Positions 15,751 to 24,693 are shown, numbered from the stretch's first letter. The stretch: 34,839 nt of DNA from an uncultured Bacteroidota bacterium (GCA_946479615.1 CAMLGR010000032.1:1-34839); one strand, 5' to 3'. Notes: generated from the letters alone by a model not told the origin. Numbers and translations: made by a program.

Positions 15751-17301
15751 TCAGGAAGGAAGATAGTTTTTTGCCAGTACATTAAATTCACCGACCTGGT
15801 CTTTTATCCAGATTTCATCTCTTTTTAATTCTTTAGCCAGTATGGCAGCTACCAGTGGCGCTGCTTCGATAGCGGCTTTGGCATCCAGTAAAAGCGACCT
15901 TGTCCGCCGGCTCAGGGCATCTTCCACAGTCATACACATTTCATGCTGAACGGCCCATACAATTTCCGCTTTTATAAAAGGAAGTGAAGGATGAATTTTT
16001 TCCGACATACCCGGCACAGCGGCCAGCTCCCGGATATATGAATCATCACTGCCGTAATAGTATAACGGAGTTTCGTAATCAATATCTTCTTTATATCCGT
16101 GGATCGTGAGTTCTTTGGTCAGGCATTCCCTGGCAGGAAGACCTGCTTTTACAGCCGCAATATCCAATACATCCTCCGCCATTTTCCGGTAGGTGGTCCA
16201 TTTGCCCCCGGTAATACTGATCAGTTCGGAATCGGAAACAGAAATATGATGTTCCCGCGAAAGCGCGGCCGTGTTTTTTGCATTGCCTTTTACCAGAGGG
16301 CGCAGACCGGCAAAAATGCTGCGGATATCTTTGTAAGATGGATCTTTGGTAAGATAGCGGGTGATATGATGCAGTACAAAATCGATCTCTTCCTGCAATG
16401 CCACCGGTTCCACTTTGGTCTCCTGCATAGCTGTATCGGTGGTACCAATAATTATTTTATGATGCCAGGGCACGGCAAACAACACACGGCCATCATCTGT
16501 TTTAGGGATCATGATAGCGGTATCGGAAGGAAGGAATTCTTTATCAAACACCAGGTGTATGCCCTGGCTTGGTGTAACGACCGGGTCAGCCGAAGCATCA
16601 TCCATTTTTAAAATGGTATCAGTGAATACACCGGTAGCATTGATCACTACTTTTGATTTTATTTCATAGTGATGATGATCGATAGTGTCGGTGACTTTCA
16701 CGCCATATATCTTTCCCTTTGCTTTTAATAATCCTTCCACACCGCAATAGTTAAGTACGGCAGCGCCATGATCGGAAGCCGTCATTGCCAAATGCACAGC
16801 GAGACGGGCATCATCAAATTGTCCGTCATGGTATAAAATACCACCTCTCAATCCTTCAGGATCGAGGGTAGGGGCGAGTTCCAGGGTTTCTTCCGGGGAT
16901 AAAAATTTAGAAGGTCCCAACCCTAAACTGCCGGCCATCCAATCGTATACTTTTAACCCGATACCATAGAAAGGATTTTCCCACCATTTATAATTGGGAA
17001 TAACAAAGGATTGGTTCTTGACAAGATGAGGTGCATTCTTTCGCAACAGTCCTCTTTCCTTCAAAGCTTCCATTACTAATTTGATATTACCCTGCTGCAG
17101 ATATCTTACACCACCATGCACAAGTTTCGTACTGCGCGAAGAAGTTCCCTTGGCAAAATCATATTTTTCAACCAACACAGTTTTATATCCCCTTGATGCT
17201 GCATCAACAGCAATACCTAATCCGGTAGCGCCACCACCAATGATACAGATATCCCATTCCGGGGTAGACTGAAGTGCTTGTATAGTTTGTTGACGATTCA
17301 C
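15751..17301 (-). CDS. glpD: glycerol-3-phosphate dehydrogenase (FAD-dependent, respiratory)
   Basis: 516 residues. An N-terminal FAD-binding Rossmann motif, IIGGGATGLGIAVDAASRGY (GGGATG 22-27), is followed by the GlpD signature SSRSTKLVHGGVRYLQQG (about 54-71) and ITGGKWTTYRKMAEDV in the C-terminal half. A C-terminal helical domain (about 390-510) completes the GlpD/A fold. It oxidises sn-glycerol 3-phosphate to dihydroxyacetone phosphate at the membrane surface and passes electrons to quinone. The operon setting between glpK and glpF agrees. The length fits the aerobic homodimeric enzyme. Confidence 0.96.
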   Translation of the reverse strand: MNRQQTIQALQSTPEWDICIIGGGATGLGIAVDAASRGYKTVLVEKYDFAKGTSSRSTKLVHGGVRYLQQGNIKLVMEALKERGLLRKNAPHLVKNQSFVIPNYKWWENPFYGIGLKVYDWMAGSLGLGPSKFLSPEETLELAPTLDPEGLRGGILYHDGQFDDARLAVHLAMTASDHGAAVLNYCGVEGLLKAKGKIYGVKVTDTIDHHHYEIKSKVVINATGVFTDTILKMDDASADPVVTPSQGIHLVFDKEFLPSDTAIMIPKTDDGRVLFAVPWHHKIIIGTTDTAMQETKVEPVALQEEIDFVLHHITRYLTKDPSYKDIRSIFAGLRPLVKGNAKNTAALSREHHISVSDSELISITGGKWTTYRKMAEDVLDIAAVKAGLPARECLTKELTIHGYKEDIDYETPLYYYGSDDSYIRELAAVPGMSEKIHPSLPFIKAEIVWAVQHEMCMTVEDALSRRTRSLLLDAKAAIEAAPLVAAILAKELKRDEIWIKDQVGEFNVLAKNYLPS

Positions 17302-17337
17302 TAAATTGATTGTTTTTATAATTGTATTCCCTATGCT

Positions 17338-17438
17338 CCTCTTTATCTCTGCGGTTCTTTGTGGAACAATACCTGAGCAATAAGAAAAGCCGCTTTCAAT
17401 GAAGAATTATCCCGCAAAGAACCGCAGAGACAAAGAGG
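17338..17438. repeat. 27-bp inverted repeat between glpK and glpD
   Basis: Arms at 17338-17364 and 17412-17438 are complementary at 25 of 27 positions, with a 47-bp loop. The word contains CTCTGCGGTTCTTTG. It lies inside the glp operon, downstream of glpK and 36 bp upstream of the glpD start on the minus strand, so a folded RNA here could partly end transcription or protect the glpK message. Confidence 0.65.
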
Positions 17439-17454
17439 ACCACGGGGACCGGAT

Positions 17455-18960
17455 CTAAAGAACTTCGTCTTCTGCCCATACAATCGAGGCTCTTACTGCC
17501 CGTTGCCAGCCTTTCACCAGTTCTTTTCTTTTATCATCGTTGATTTGAGGAATAAATTCTTTATCGATCTGCCACTGCTGCTGGATATCCGTTATGTTTT
17601 TCCAGTAGCCTACGGCAAGACCGGCGAGATAGGCTGCGCCCAAAGCTGTTGTTTCCGTGATCTTTGGTCTTACGACTTTACAATTCAATACATCACTTTG
17701 AAACTGCATCAGCTGGTTATTGACGGTGGCGCCACCATCTACTCTTAGTTCCTTTATGGTAATGCCGCTATCTGCTTCCATGGCTTTTAGTACATCGTAT
17801 GTCTGGTAAGCGATACTGTCCAATGCGGCGCGCGCAATATGAGCGCGGTTGCTTCCTCTTGTCAGCCCGAATAAACTTCCTTTGGCATATTGGTTCCAGT
17901 GCGGGGCGCCTAATCCGGCAAAAGCAGGAACCAGATAAACGCCATCGCTGCTGGTAACTTCACGGGAAAGCTGTTCTACTTCCGAAGAATTGCGGATGAT
18001 CTTTAATTCATCGCGCAACCATTGTACAACAGCACCGGCGATAAACACACTGCCTTCGAGTGCATATTCGGTTTTACCATCGATCTGCCAGGCAATAGTA
18101 GTAAGAAGATTATTTTTTGAAGTGATGGCTTTGTCACCGGTATTCATCAGCATAAAACACCCGGTGCCATAAGTATTCTTGACCATACCCGGTTGTGTGC
18201 ATTGCTGTCCGAAAAGAGCGGCCTGCTGATCACCTGCTATTCCCGCGATGGGTATACGTGAATCAGGAACAAAACTGCCGGTTACTCCATAAATATGGCT
18301 CGACGGTTTTATGACGGGTAATAAATTGGCGGGGATAGAAAACAGCTGCAGCAGTTCAGGATCCCATTGCCCGGTATGAATATTCATCAGCATCGTTCTC
18401 GATGCATTCGATACATCCGTTACGTGCAATTCGCCGCCGGATAATTTCCAGCATAGCCAGGTATCGATCGTTCCAAAAGCGAGTTCTCCGTTCTCCGCTT
18501 TTTGTCTGGCACCATTTACATTATCCAGTATCCATTTCAGTTTGGTAGCGGAAAAATAAGCATCGATGATCAATCCTGTTTTTTCCCGGATAGAGTTGGA
18601 GAAGCCTCCTGCTTTCAACTCATTACAATAAGCAGCGGTGCGGCGGTCTTGCCAGACGATCGCATTGTAAATGGGTTTACCTGTTTTTCTATCCCATACC
18701 ACGGTAGTTTCGCGCTGATTGGTAATACCAATACCCACTACCTGCCGCATGGTAATATTGGCTTTGGCCACAGCTTCGGCAAATGTGCCATATTGTGTGC
18801 TCCAGATCTCTTCGGCATCATGCTCTACCCAACCGGGCTGAGGAAACAATTGCCTGAATTCCTTTTGCGCCACACTAATGATATTACCATGCTGATCGAA
18901 CAGCATACTGCGACTGCTGGTAGTACCCTGGTCCAGCGCGAGAATGTATTGGGAAGACAT
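17455..18960 (-). CDS. glpK: glycerol kinase
   Basis: 501 residues. FGGY-kinase N-terminal phosphate loop [11 protein letters not shown] (8-18), the WQDRRT segment for the glycerol site (about 88-93), the [10 protein letters not shown] motif and [13 protein letters not shown] (second ATPase region), then [19 protein letters not shown] near the C-terminus. It phosphorylates glycerol with ATP to sn-glycerol 3-phosphate in the cytoplasm. It is first in the leftward glp set, about 150 bp before glpD. No GlpR-type regulator is encoded in the window. The length is standard for the family. Confidence 0.97.
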   Translation of the reverse strand: MSSQYILALDQGTTSSRSMLFDQHGNIISVAQKEFRQLFPQPGWVEHDAEEIWSTQYGTFAEAVAKANITMRQVVGIGITNQRETTVVWDRKTGKPIYNAIVWQDRRTAAYCNELKAGGFSNSIREKTGLIIDAYFSATKLKWILDNVNGARQKAENGELAFGTIDTWLCWKLSGGELHVTDVSNASRTMLMNIHTGQWDPELLQLFSIPANLLPVIKPSSHIYGVTGSFVPDSRIPIAGIAGDQQAALFGQQCTQPGMVKNTYGTGCFMLMNTGDKAITSKNNLLTTIAWQIDGKTEYALEGSVFIAGAVVQWLRDELKIIRNSSEVEQLSREVTSSDGVYLVPAFAGLGAPHWNQYAKGSLFGLTRGSNRAHIARAALDSIAYQTYDVLKAMEADSGITIKELRVDGGATVNNQLMQFQSDVLNCKVVRPKITETTALGAAYLAGLAVGYWKNITDIQQQWQIDKEFIPQINDDKRKELVKGWQRAVRASIVWAEDEVL

Positions 18961-19088
18961 GGGATGCGATTTGTAGTAAGGTAAGATTTTTTTGTGTCAG
19001 GTTTGGATGTCGGGTGATAAGTGTTGGATGTTAGGTTTTAGGTGTTAAATGATAGATTTTAAATAAGGAGTGCAGGTCATGTCATTTA

Positions 19089-19107
19089 GCATTTAAATTT
19101 TAAATGC
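19089..19107 (-). terminator. AT-rich palindrome downstream of the DUF5686 gene
   Basis: GCATTTAAA-T-TTTAAATGC, perfect 9-bp arms around one base, 19 bp past the stop of the leftward DUF5686 gene. It lies within a stretch of GTGTTAGGTTTTAGGTGTT-type words upstream of glpK. The low GC content makes it a doubtful terminator. Confidence 0.35.
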
Positions 19108-19125
19108 TAACACTTAACCCCATCC

Positions 19126-21612
19126 TCAAAACGTTAGCCTGAAACTTCCAAAGATTCCAAACCGCTTGGTGCTGCTTTCCGGTAATCGTTCGGGTAATAC
19201 GCGCCATACAAAATCGATCCGGAATACATGGAAGATATTATCGACACCGGTGCCGAGCTCCATATAGGTTTTGCCGTTAAGGGTTTGAAACGTATTTCCC
19301 TGTTTGAAGTTATAGGTCCTGTTGGCTTCGGATAGACTACCCCATAATGTTTTCGCAGTCCAGAATTGCCGCAATTTTAATTTGGGGAACAACCGGAAAA
19401 TGCCATTGCCGATATTATGTTCAAAATTGATACCGGCAAATTTATCATGAATGAACTCGTATTTGTTCATCATGTTGAATGCATATTTATTATAGTAATG
19501 CAATTCATTACCCGGAGCAATATCCAGCAAAACATAAGGAAGCGTACCATATGTCTTACCTCCATATACCTGGAAAGAAATATTTCCTAATGGAGGGATC
19601 TTGATATAATCTGAAATACTCCCTGATAATTTAGTATAGTTATAACTGCTGTTGAATATTCCTGAAACACCTCTCGCAATCGTAAAATCGGCAATAGGAT
19701 AGGGGCTGCCCAGGCTGGTACGGAAGAATGTGGTCTCCAGGAATTTTTCCAAATAAGCAAACCGCAGTTTCAATGATACTTCGAACGTGGTTAATGGTGA
19801 ACCGCCATTCACATCGGGAAAGGAATCTTTTAGAGGAATATTCTTCAGGGGAGTAAATCCTTTATGAGTAACGGCTACCAATTCTGAAAGACCGGAACGG
19901 TGTTCATTAAAGAATTCAAACCGCTTTTCACCGATCTTGATAAACTTGACAGGAATATTTGCTTTGCGGACCGCCAGGGCAAAGATGTTATCAGAAGTTA
20001 CTTCACCAAAATAATTCTGGCCAAAGTCGAGATCATTGGTATAGGATGCATACCAGTAGCGGCGCGGATGTTTTTGCGGCAGGTAAAATAGTTCTCCTTT
20101 GCCCTTTACTTTTTTATCGGTAAAGCCATAGGCAAGGTACCAGTGCCACCACCAATGCTTATCGAATTTGCGGTTGGTGCCGAGGTCGAAACGAACACGG
20201 TATCCTTCCCATGAATTATAGGTTACCCAGTTATACCAGGGGCCGATCTGGAAATTGCCGATATTCTTATAACCCGTTGCAATAAAATTGATGCGATCGG
20301 TGAGGCGTTTGAATACCGGTGCATTCAGTAACGTATCCAGCATTTTAATAATGCCGGCTTCTGTCTTGGTCAGGTCCTCGTGTCTTGATTCCGTCCAGTA
20401 GGCTTTATTTTTTTCATCGGCGCCCGGCTCGGTAATGATCTCTTCAACCAGTTTATTTTTTGCCAGTTCATTCTCCACCGAAGTATCATTCACGACAATA
20501 TTGCGGTAGGTAGTGGTCTTGCGGCCGATAAATCCGGGATTGTTTTTCCCGATAGGAGAGAGATCGGCCACAAACTTATCTTTCGCGAGGAACCAGGTAG
20601 AATCATTGATCAGTTTATATTCCTGAATCAAGCTGAGTGTTTCAACAAAATTGATATTGGCATCTTTTCCCAGGCGCAGGTTCATTTTCTGAATGGCGAA
20701 TGTACCGGCATGCACCCAGCAATCACCTTCAAATGTATTGGTTCCTTTGCGACGAGGTGTAAAGACCAGGTGATAATAACGTTGTGTGCTGACCTGCTGT
20801 GTATCGGTTACGCGGTAATTATAATACAGGTCACCATTATCACTGGCAGGACTTACAAATTGTTTATCAAAAACAGGAATGAAATTATTGTAGACATTGA
20901 TGTTCTGATCCATGCCACCGAGGAACTTGATGATGCTTTCATTCTTGATTCCATTCGTATTCGCACCTTTGATCACTTCACGCCGCTTCAACGGTTTTTT
21001 CTGGTAATAATAATCCGATATGGCTTCGGTCAGGTAACTGGGCAAAAACTTTACGCCTGCTGAACTATCGACATTCTGGTTGATCAGGTCTCCGACAGGA
21101 CGCAGAGGTTTAAACTTTGCGATCTTTCCAAAATTCAGGTTCTTGATATCCAGTTCCAGTTTATTATACAATTCGTAGGAAAAATTGCTGAAGCGGTAGC
21201 GGTCATTCTCCGGTTTATGTTGCACGATCTTGCGCCATAATAATAAGCCTTTGTTGACTTTTACTTTTACCGTTACCCCTTCATTGAAAGTGCCTCTTTC
21301 CATACTGAGGTCAGCACTGATGGAATCAAGCGTAGCGGGGAGGGGAAAGATCAGGGGTTGGTAACCAACACTGGTAATTATGATCGTATCGGAGGGCCAT
21401 GCATCAAACCGGAAAACAAAGGAACCGGAAGAATCAGTGAGTTTGCCCGTGGAAGTACCGGCAAAAGAAACCGAGGCAAAAGGAACTGGTTCATCACTAT
21501 GCGCATCTTTAACCGTGCCCCTGATATACTTGATCTGGGCGCTGGCAGACAGGGTACAAATACCGGCGATAAAGAGGAGCAGTATAGAAATGTAGTGTTT
21601 TCCGGGGTTCAT
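19126..21612 (-). CDS. DUF5686 / carboxypeptidase-regulatory-like outer-membrane protein
   Basis: 828 residues from the ATG at 21612. An ATG 8 codons earlier is possible, but a TAAATTTG promoter box lies between the two. The signal peptide ends at SASAQ (about residues 1-26). A CarboxypepD_reg-like beta domain follows (IRGTVKDAHSDEPVPFASVSFAGTSTGKLTDSSGSFVF, about 29-66). The rest matches the DUF5686 pattern, with many amphipathic strands from about residue 440 to the terminal aromatic FGIFGSFRLTF, as expected of an outer-membrane barrel. Bacteroidota carry several paralogues; no biochemical role is established to my knowledge. It is divergent from the 21752 gene. Confidence 0.85.
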   Translation of the reverse strand: MNPGKHYISILLLFIAGICTLSASAQIKYIRGTVKDAHSDEPVPFASVSFAGTSTGKLTDSSGSFVFRFDAWPSDTIIITSVGYQPLIFPLPATLDSISADLSMERGTFNEGVTVKVKVNKGLLLWRKIVQHKPENDRYRFSNFSYELYNKLELDIKNLNFGKIAKFKPLRPVGDLINQNVDSSAGVKFLPSYLTEAISDYYYQKKPLKRREVIKGANTNGIKNESIIKFLGGMDQNINVYNNFIPVFDKQFVSPASDNGDLYYNYRVTDTQQVSTQRYYHLVFTPRRKGTNTFEGDCWVHAGTFAIQKMNLRLGKDANINFVETLSLIQEYKLINDSTWFLAKDKFVADLSPIGKNNPGFIGRKTTTYRNIVVNDTSVENELAKNKLVEEIITEPGADEKNKAYWTESRHEDLTKTEAGIIKMLDTLLNAPVFKRLTDRINFIATGYKNIGNFQIGPWYNWVTYNSWEGYRVRFDLGTNRKFDKHWWWHWYLAYGFTDKKVKGKGELFYLPQKHPRRYWYASYTNDLDFGQNYFGEVTSDNIFALAVRKANIPVKFIKIGEKRFEFFNEHRSGLSELVAVTHKGFTPLKNIPLKDSFPDVNGGSPLTTFEVSLKLRFAYLEKFLETTFFRTSLGSPYPIADFTIARGVSGIFNSSYNYTKLSGSISDYIKIPPLGNISFQVYGGKTYGTLPYVLLDIAPGNELHYYNKYAFNMMNKYEFIHDKFAGINFEHNIGNGIFRLFPKLKLRQFWTAKTLWGSLSEANRTYNFKQGNTFQTLNGKTYMELGTGVDNIFHVFRIDFVWRVLPERLPESSTKRFGIFGSFRLTF

Positions 21613-21618
21613 CAGGCA

Positions 21619-21626
21619 CAAATTTA
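21619..21626 (-). promoter_or_regulatory. -7 promoter box of the DUF5686 gene (TAAATTTG)
   Basis: A perfect TAnnTTTG match on the minus strand, 6 bp before the ATG at 21612. It fixes the downstream start and implies a leader of a few bases at most. Confidence 0.45.
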
Positions 21627-21699
21627 TTGCAACCACACTGATTTCCAGTAGGTAATTCAGGCTGTTTAACAGGTAGCCGATAAAATAGTTGAGAATTAA

Positions 21700-21731
21700 T
21701 TTGGAAGTATTGGCAATCCATTATTACTTTG
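21700..21731 (+). promoter_or_regulatory. promoter of the winged-helix/creD cluster (TTTG-N20-TTACTTTG)
   Basis: A -33 element TTTG at 21700-21703 and a -7 element TTACTTTG at 21724-21731 are 20 bp apart, matching the Bacteroidota TTTG-N19-21-TAnnTTTG layout with one mismatch. The -7 element shares its CTTTG with the palindromic operator at 21726-21742. Confidence 0.6.
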
Positions 21732-21742
21732 TATTTCAAAGT
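21726..21742. promoter_or_regulatory. palindromic operator 1: ACTTTG-TATTT-CAAAGT
   Basis: Perfect 6-bp arms and a 5-bp centre, 9 bp before the ATG at 21752 and overlapping the -7 box. Its exact reverse complement occurs at 22745-22761. It is the natural binding site for the small winged-helix protein encoded between the two copies. Confidence 0.65.
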
Positions 21743-21751
21743 GCTTTTTTT

Positions 21752-22411
21752 ATGAGCGATCACAACCAACAAACAGACAGTCTCCAGGATGTAAAAGACA
21801 TCCGTCGCCTGATGGAGCGCTCCAGCAGGTTTACTTCACTAAGCGGTCTTAGCTGTGTGGCGGCTGGTATCTGCGCCCTGGCAGGTGCTTTTTTCGGATA
21901 CCGCATTATCAGTAATTATTACGGCCCCGATCCTGCTGCCTGGATCTATTCCAATAACGATTTTATGGAACTGCGGTTTGAACTGCTGGTTCTCGCCGCT
22001 TCTGTATTTATACTCGCCGGTGGCCTGGCTTTTTATTTTACCTGGCAGAAAACAAAAAGATTGAAACATTCCCTGTGGGATCACAGTTCCCGCCGGGTTT
22101 TTTGGAATATGGTGATACCGCTGTTGTCGGGCGGCATCTTTGTACTGGGGATGCTTCGGTATAATGAATGGGCATTTGTGGCACCGGCTTGCCTGGTGTT
22201 TTATGGACTGGCGCTGGTAAATGCAGGAAAATACACGCTCGCCGATATCCGTTACCTTGGTTATTGCGAAATTGCACTCGGATTGGTAAATATGTTTTTT
22301 ATCGGTTACGGTTTATATTGCTGGACCATTGGTTTTGGTGTGCTGCATATTATCTACGGTATTATTATGTGGATGAAGTACGACAGGAACAGTAAAGAAG
22401 GAAGAGTTTAA
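21752..22411 (+). CDS. six-TM membrane protein, unknown function, partner of a winged-helix regulator
   Basis: 219 residues from the ATG at 21752. An in-frame ATG at 21689 would place the promoter and operator inside the gene, so it is rejected. A polar N-terminus (SDHNQQTDSLQDVKDIRRLMERSSRFTSLSG) precedes six predicted membrane segments in three pairs, with the FTSLSGLSCVAAGICALAGAFFGY motif at the first. I recall this protein type in Bacteroidota directly before a PF13601-type regulator, but no function. It is 17 bp ahead of the regulator gene and should be co-transcribed and co-repressed with it. It may sense membrane state or be a target of the regulator. Confidence 0.8.
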   Translation: MSDHNQQTDSLQDVKDIRRLMERSSRFTSLSGLSCVAAGICALAGAFFGYRIISNYYGPDPAAWIYSNNDFMELRFELLVLAASVFILAGGLAFYFTWQKTKRLKHSLWDHSSRRVFWNMVIPLLSGGIFVLGMLRYNEWAFVAPACLVFYGLALVNAGKYTLADIRYLGYCEIALGLVNMFFIGYGLYCWTIGFGVLHIIYGIIMWMKYDRNSKEGRV

Positions 22412-22428
22412 TCGTGAAAGCTTAAATA

Positions 22429-22728
22429 ATGAAGAATCCGATAACAGGGTTGAATAAGGTTTTTGATAACCGCATCAGGTTGGGTGTGATGAGCATCCTG
22501 GTGGTGAATGAGGAGATCAGCTTCAATGATCTCAAACAAATGCTAGAGGTGACAGATGGCAACCTAGCCACTCACCTCGTGAGCCTGGAAGAGAACGGGT
22601 ATATTAAAGTGCATAAAGGATTCATCGGGCGTAAAACCAATACCACTTATTCCGTGACAAGAAATGGAGAGAAAGCATTTTCGGATCATATCGCAGCACT
22701 TGAAAATATGATCAAAGGAGTAAAGTAA
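22429..22728 (+). CDS. small winged-helix transcriptional regulator (HTH_34 / PF13601 type)
   Basis: 99 residues, almost only a winged helix: FDNRIRLGVMSILVVNEEISFNDLKQMLEVTDGNLATHLVSLEENGYIKVHKGFIGRKTNTTYSVTRNGEKAFSDHIAALENM. The recognition helix is near TDGNLATHLVSLEENG and the wing near GRKTNTTYSVT. This matches the family of MarR-like minimal regulators without an effector domain. It lies between two near-identical palindromic operators, one before its own operon and one before the next gene, so autoregulation is the direct inference. The signal it responds to is unknown. Confidence 0.88.
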   Translation: MKNPITGLNKVFDNRIRLGVMSILVVNEEISFNDLKQMLEVTDGNLATHLVSLEENGYIKVHKGFIGRKTNTTYSVTRNGEKAFSDHIAALENMIKGVK

Positions 22729-22743
22729 TTTTTTTTGTACCTA

Positions 22744-22762
22744 TACTTTGAAATACAAAGTA
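22744..22762. promoter_or_regulatory. palindromic operator 2: TACTTTG-AAATA-CAAAGTA
   Basis: Perfect 7-bp arms around a 5-bp centre, 8 bp before the ATG at 22771 and 15 bp after the regulator's stop. The inner 17 bp are the exact reverse complement of operator 1. ATACTTTG at 22743-22750 may be the -7 box of an internal promoter. Confidence 0.68.
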
Positions 22763-22770
22763 CTTTTAAA

Positions 22771-23307
22771 ATGAATAAAGAAATAAAAATCCTGCGCAGG
22801 TGGATCCTGTTTTTCATGATCGTTCTTTTTCTCAGTGGTTTTACAGCCATACCTGCAGAAACAGAACTCCGGTTTCTATCCCGCTGTATTCCACCTGATA
22901 CCATGTTAGGCGCCTGGATCGATAAGGTATATGAAGGAGTGGCTGAAACCAACAGCAGGTACCCGTTTATCGGGTATGGCTATGACTGGCTGGCCTTTGC
23001 CCATTTTGTACTGGCTGTATTATTCATTGGACCGTACAAGCATCCGGTACGGAATAAATGGGTGATTGAATTTGGTATGATCGCCTGCCTGCTGATCCTT
23101 CCTTTTGCTTTTATCGCTGGTCAGTTCAGAGGTATACCTATCGGCTGGCGCATCATCGATTGTTCTTTCGGCATTCTTGGTTTAATACCCTTAAGCATTT
23201 GCTACAATAAGATCAGTGAACTGGAAAAAATGCAGAAGATAGGTACAGAAGAAACCCATTACCTGTTTACCGATGACCTGGCAGAGAAGAAGTGGCCATA
23301 CGTTTGA
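22771..23307 (+). CDS. four-TM membrane protein, unknown function
   Basis: 178 residues from the ATG at 22771; a TTG-initiated extension from 22735 would read through the operator and is rejected. Predicted membrane segments lie near residues 11-28, 74-90, 99-117 and 128-144. The loop between the first two (AETELRFLSRCIPPDTMLGAWIDKVYEGVAETNSRYPFIGYGYDWLAFAHF) has conserved-looking aromatic and acidic residues. The C-terminus (THYLFTDDLAEKKWPYV) is cytoplasmic or periplasmic and polar. The protein is not recognised. The palindrome 8 bp before it ties it to the winged-helix regulator. Confidence 0.78.
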   Translation: MNKEIKILRRWILFFMIVLFLSGFTAIPAETELRFLSRCIPPDTMLGAWIDKVYEGVAETNSRYPFIGYGYDWLAFAHFVLAVLFIGPYKHPVRNKWVIEFGMIACLLILPFAFIAGQFRGIPIGWRIIDCSFGILGLIPLSICYNKISELEKMQKIGTEETHYLFTDDLAEKKWPYV

Positions 23308-23359
23308 TAAGACAGGAATATTAAAAGAAATAGCTCATTTTTTTTTACAAAATAGTTGA

Positions 23360-23731
23360 ATGATGAAAACAGGATCATTTTCACCACAGGCACGTTTTAA
23401 CAGCGTACGGTATGCACTTGAAGGCATTGGCCGGTTCTTTTGGGAAGAACCCAATGCCTGGCTTCATTTGGCGGCTACCATCTTAGTTTTTATACTGGCT
23501 TGTGTTTTTCGGCTGGCAGAGGTGGAGAAACTTGCTCTCGTCATTGTGATTGGTATGGTATGGGTAGCTGAAGTATTTAATACAGTTATTGAAAGAATGA
23601 TCGATCATCTTTCACCGGCACAGCATCCACGTGTAAAGTTTATCAAAGATTTGTCGGCAGGTGCAGTCCTTCTGTCGGCCATCACCGCATTGATCACTGT
23701 CGCTATCATTTTTATCCCTAAAATATTGTAA
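23360..23731 (+). CDS. dgkA: diacylglycerol/undecaprenol kinase family protein
   Basis: 123 residues with three predicted membrane helices and the DgkA signature EVFNTVIERMID (71-82), preceded by ARFNSVRYALEGIGRFFWEEPNAWLHL with the first catalytic acidic pair (E29/E30). DgkA-type kinases phosphorylate diacylglycerol, or undecaprenol in Gram-positive relatives, with ATP in the inner membrane. The specificity here is not decided by sequence reading. It starts 52 bp after the 4-TM gene and 1 bp separates its stop from the DUF1361 gene, so the two are co-transcribed. A lipid-recycling role would fit an envelope-stress cluster. Confidence 0.9.
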   Translation: MMKTGSFSPQARFNSVRYALEGIGRFFWEEPNAWLHLAATILVFILACVFRLAEVEKLALVIVIGMVWVAEVFNTVIERMIDHLSPAQHPRVKFIKDLSAGAVLLSAITALITVAIIFIPKIL

Positions 23732-23732
23732 G

Positions 23733-24446
23733 ATGTCGCCTGTTTTATTCATACAAAAAATGAAGGAGGGAAAGCTTACCCTGCGTCACTGGTTATTTAT
23801 CGGGTGTTGTTTTAGTATTATGCTGGTCCTTGCCAGGGTTATAGCTACTGGTTATAATACTTATCTCTCGCTTGTATGGAACCTGTTCCTTGCCTTTGTT
23901 CCCTATGCGATCAGTGAATGGCTGTCAAGGAATATAGCTGTCATAGAAGACAGGCACCGGCTATGGCCCACACTTTTCGCCTGGCTCTTGTTTATTCCCA
24001 ATGCATTTTATATAGTTACCGACTTCTTTCACCTGGTAGAATTTGACGCAGCGCCCAAATGGTTCGACTTGTTACTATTGTTCTCCTTTTCCTGGAACGG
24101 GTTATTGTTTGGCGTTCTTTCTATCCGGAAAGTACAATTGATCATTACGATCACCAGCCGTCGTTCTTTTTCTCTTGCTTTTGTTTTTGCGGTGATGTGG
24201 CTGAATGCATTTGGTATTTATCTCGGGCGTTACCTGCGGTTCAATAGCTGGGATATTATTGTGCAACCCGTATCACTGTTTGCTGAAATGCTTTACATCC
24301 TCATGCATCCTATCCGCAACCGGATGGAATGGAGTATGATCAGCACCTGGGCCATCTTCATGACCTTATTCTATCTCACTATAGAAAAGCTGGGAGAGAG
24401 TTTTCTCTCCCGGCATTATTCAGACAATAAAATTAGCCGCTTATGA
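23733..24446 (+). CDS. DUF1361 membrane protein
   Basis: 237 residues with about seven membrane segments. The DUF1361 pattern is clear: SLVWNLFLAFVPYAISEWLSR (about 47-67) and LWPTLFAWLLFIPNAFYIVTDFFHL (about 77-101), with PKWFDLLLLFSFSWNGLLFG. The function of this family is not known to me. The start follows the dgkA stop by one base and the stop overlaps the next start (ATGA), so it is tightly coupled on both sides. Confidence 0.9.
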   Translation: MSPVLFIQKMKEGKLTLRHWLFIGCCFSIMLVLARVIATGYNTYLSLVWNLFLAFVPYAISEWLSRNIAVIEDRHRLWPTLFAWLLFIPNAFYIVTDFFHLVEFDAAPKWFDLLLLFSFSWNGLLFGVLSIRKVQLIITITSRRSFSLAFVFAVMWLNAFGIYLGRYLRFNSWDIIVQPVSLFAEMLYILMHPIRNRMEWSMISTWAIFMTLFYLTIEKLGESFLSRHYSDNKISRL

Positions 24447-24652
24447 AAACACAGGCAATAACAAGTGCAAAGTATAGTCTCAGGATTTATATCGCTATCA
24501 TCCTGGTGGGCGCATTGTTAAGCACTACCATAATAATGATCAGTTCGCGTCGGTTTGAAATAGCGTGGAAGCCGGTGAAAGAAAATCCTGATAGCATAAT
24601 AAAAGCATTACCCCTGGCCTGCATACTTATCCTGCCCAATGCATTTAAATAA
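24443..24652 (+). CDS. possible small membrane protein, 69 residues
   Basis: The ATG at 24443 overlaps the DUF1361 stop as ATGA. One clear membrane segment (about residues 14-33, LRIYIAIILVGALLSTTIIM) is followed by a polar stretch and a second hydrophobic tail ending LPLACILILPNAFK. The tail shares CCCAATGCATTT with the DUF1361 segment encoding FIPNAFY, which may be chance or a partial duplication. It is not recognised as a family; translational coupling and position before creD argue for expression. Confidence 0.5.
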   Translation: MKTQAITSAKYSLRIYIAIILVGALLSTTIIMISSRRFEIAWKPVKENPDSIIKALPLACILILPNAFK

Positions 24653-24693
24653 TATCTATCGCCATCATCATTAAAATATAAACCTATAATAAA

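Noticed and set aside
16099..16611. 170-codon open frame on the plus strand inside glpD
   Set aside because: It is an antisense shadow of a clear GlpD coding sequence.
21689..21751. Upstream ATG extension of the 6-TM protein gene
   Set aside because: It would place the -33/-7 promoter and the palindromic operator inside the coding region; the extra 21 residues look unlike the family.
22735..22770. TTG-initiated extension of the 4-TM protein gene
   Set aside because: The added codons are the operator palindrome itself; the ATG at 22771 gives a normal membrane-protein N-terminus.
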